64,000 bases of DNA from Ornithinibacillus caprae (lineage in GTDB: Bacteria; Bacillota; Bacilli; Bacillales; Amphibacillaceae): contig NZ_WOCA01000001.1 in assembly GCF_009728145.1 (NCBI RefSeq), positions 470,368 to 534,367 of the forward strand. The letters run 5' to 3'. The notes beneath the pieces are model-generated. The model did no database searches. It was not told where the DNA came from and saw nothing but the letters and a program-made list of their open reading frames with translations. Position numbers and translations under genes: made by a program. How positions within the stretch are numbered: the first letter of the stretch is position 1; the number at the start of each line of letters is the position of its first letter. Below are positions 63,695 through 64,000 of the stretch, piece after piece.

Positions 63695-64000
63695 CAATCT
63701 TCTTCATGTTCTGGCACGCTGCTGTGAGTAGTACTTGCTCACTCGCATTGTGCAATCCCCTTAACCTGCAGTAGCGAAGCCCATGCAGTTCTTTCGAATC
63801 TGCGAAGCTCCGCTCAACTTTTTCTTTTCTATATTTATAAAGCATTTTTCCAGATTGTGATAACCTATTCAACCTAACTTTTTCCTTGAATTCTTCCCAA
63901 AGATGCCGAGTTATTACTTTTTGATGGTTCTTCGATCTTGTACATTGGTCTAATAATGGGCAACTTGCACACAATTTGGGGTCTGATTTATATTCCCTGT
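63669..64000 (-). mobile_element. IS1182-family transposase, C-terminal part, cut by window edge
   Basis: The minus-strand frame stays open to the edge and encodes at least 110 residues, including REYKSDPKLCASCPLLDQC (a CxxC pair plus Cys) and the conserved C-terminal block EKVERSFADSKELHGLRYCR with the last catalytic Glu of the DDE triad, and TAACQNMKKIATHL. This is typical of IS1182-type transposases. No frame break is seen in this part. The element end should lie just left of 63661. Confidence 0.85.

Noticed and set aside
1..64000. CRISPR array, prophage, tRNA or rRNA genes, defence island
   Set aside because: No spaced direct repeats, phage structural genes, tRNA-like folds or known defence genes were seen in reading the window.

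Overview
The window is a piece of core chromosome from a low-GC, spore-forming member of the Bacillaceae. The genes are AT-rich, have strong AGGAGG-type ribosome binding sites, use ATG, GTG and TTG starts, and follow the Bacillus subtilis order of the ypfD-to-ypsC region almost gene for gene. Protein details and small differences from B. subtilis suggest a halotolerant genus such as Oceanobacillus or Virgibacillus, but that assignment is inference. No prophage, CRISPR array, rRNA or tRNA is visible. The only mobile DNA is a transposase cut by the right edge.

Layout. 1-9.2 kb: a decayed plsC remnant, a ribosomal protein S1 homologue, then a block mixing essential genes (der, gpsA) with sporulation genes (yphA, the YIEGIA protein and its small partner, spoVIF, a DUF2768 gene, yphF, spoIVA behind a clear sigma-E promoter). 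9.6-18 kb: hbs, mtrB (TRAP), the menaquinone genes hepS-menG-hepT, ndk, cheR and aroC-aroB-aroA. The trp, hisC, tyrA and aroH genes that lie between aroB and the EPSP synthase gene in B. subtilis are absent. 18-24.4 kb: ypiA-ypiB-ypiF, the menaquinol:cytochrome c reductase operon qcrABC, ypjA, a shortened ypjB and a zinc metallopeptidase. 24.5-38.3 kb: ypjC (minus), then ypjD-dapB-mgsA-bshA-cca-birA, dinG, a 27-codon ORF coupled to ypmB, aspB, asnS, dnaD and nth. bshB1, panBCD and ypoC, present here in B. subtilis, are missing. 38.3-48 kb: ponA and recU (minus), yppC, the 33-residue spore protein gene sspM, a small unknown, yppE, cdd, gpsB, rnpB, ypsC and an M32 carboxypeptidase.

48-64 kb is less conserved in order. 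It holds a three-gene ba3-type cytochrome oxidase operon (minus), a divergent type III polyketide synthase/methyltransferase pair, a cold-shock gene with a long leader, fhs with an HD hydrolase, a DUF2512 gene, an NlpC/P60 wall hydrolase, thyA-dfrA, mobA, a Tat operon with two tatA genes and tatC, yozE, an SOS-controlled yolD, a VrrA/YqfQ-like coat gene, msrAB, a DUF6501-like gene, and the IS1182-type transposase end.

The genes combine housekeeping (translation, quinones, aromatic synthesis, envelope) with spore morphogenesis. Functional links cross the window: the QcrA Rieske protein has a twin-arginine signal and the Tat translocase is encoded 39 kb away; MenG and HepS/HepT make the menaquinone that QcrABC oxidises; thyA, dfrA and fhs form a folate group. 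I did not find a convincing new multi-gene defence or metabolic system. The most interesting items are evolutionary scars (plsC, ypjB, missing operon members), the orphan SOS-regulated yolD, the YIEGIA pair, and the tiny ORF coupled to ypmB.
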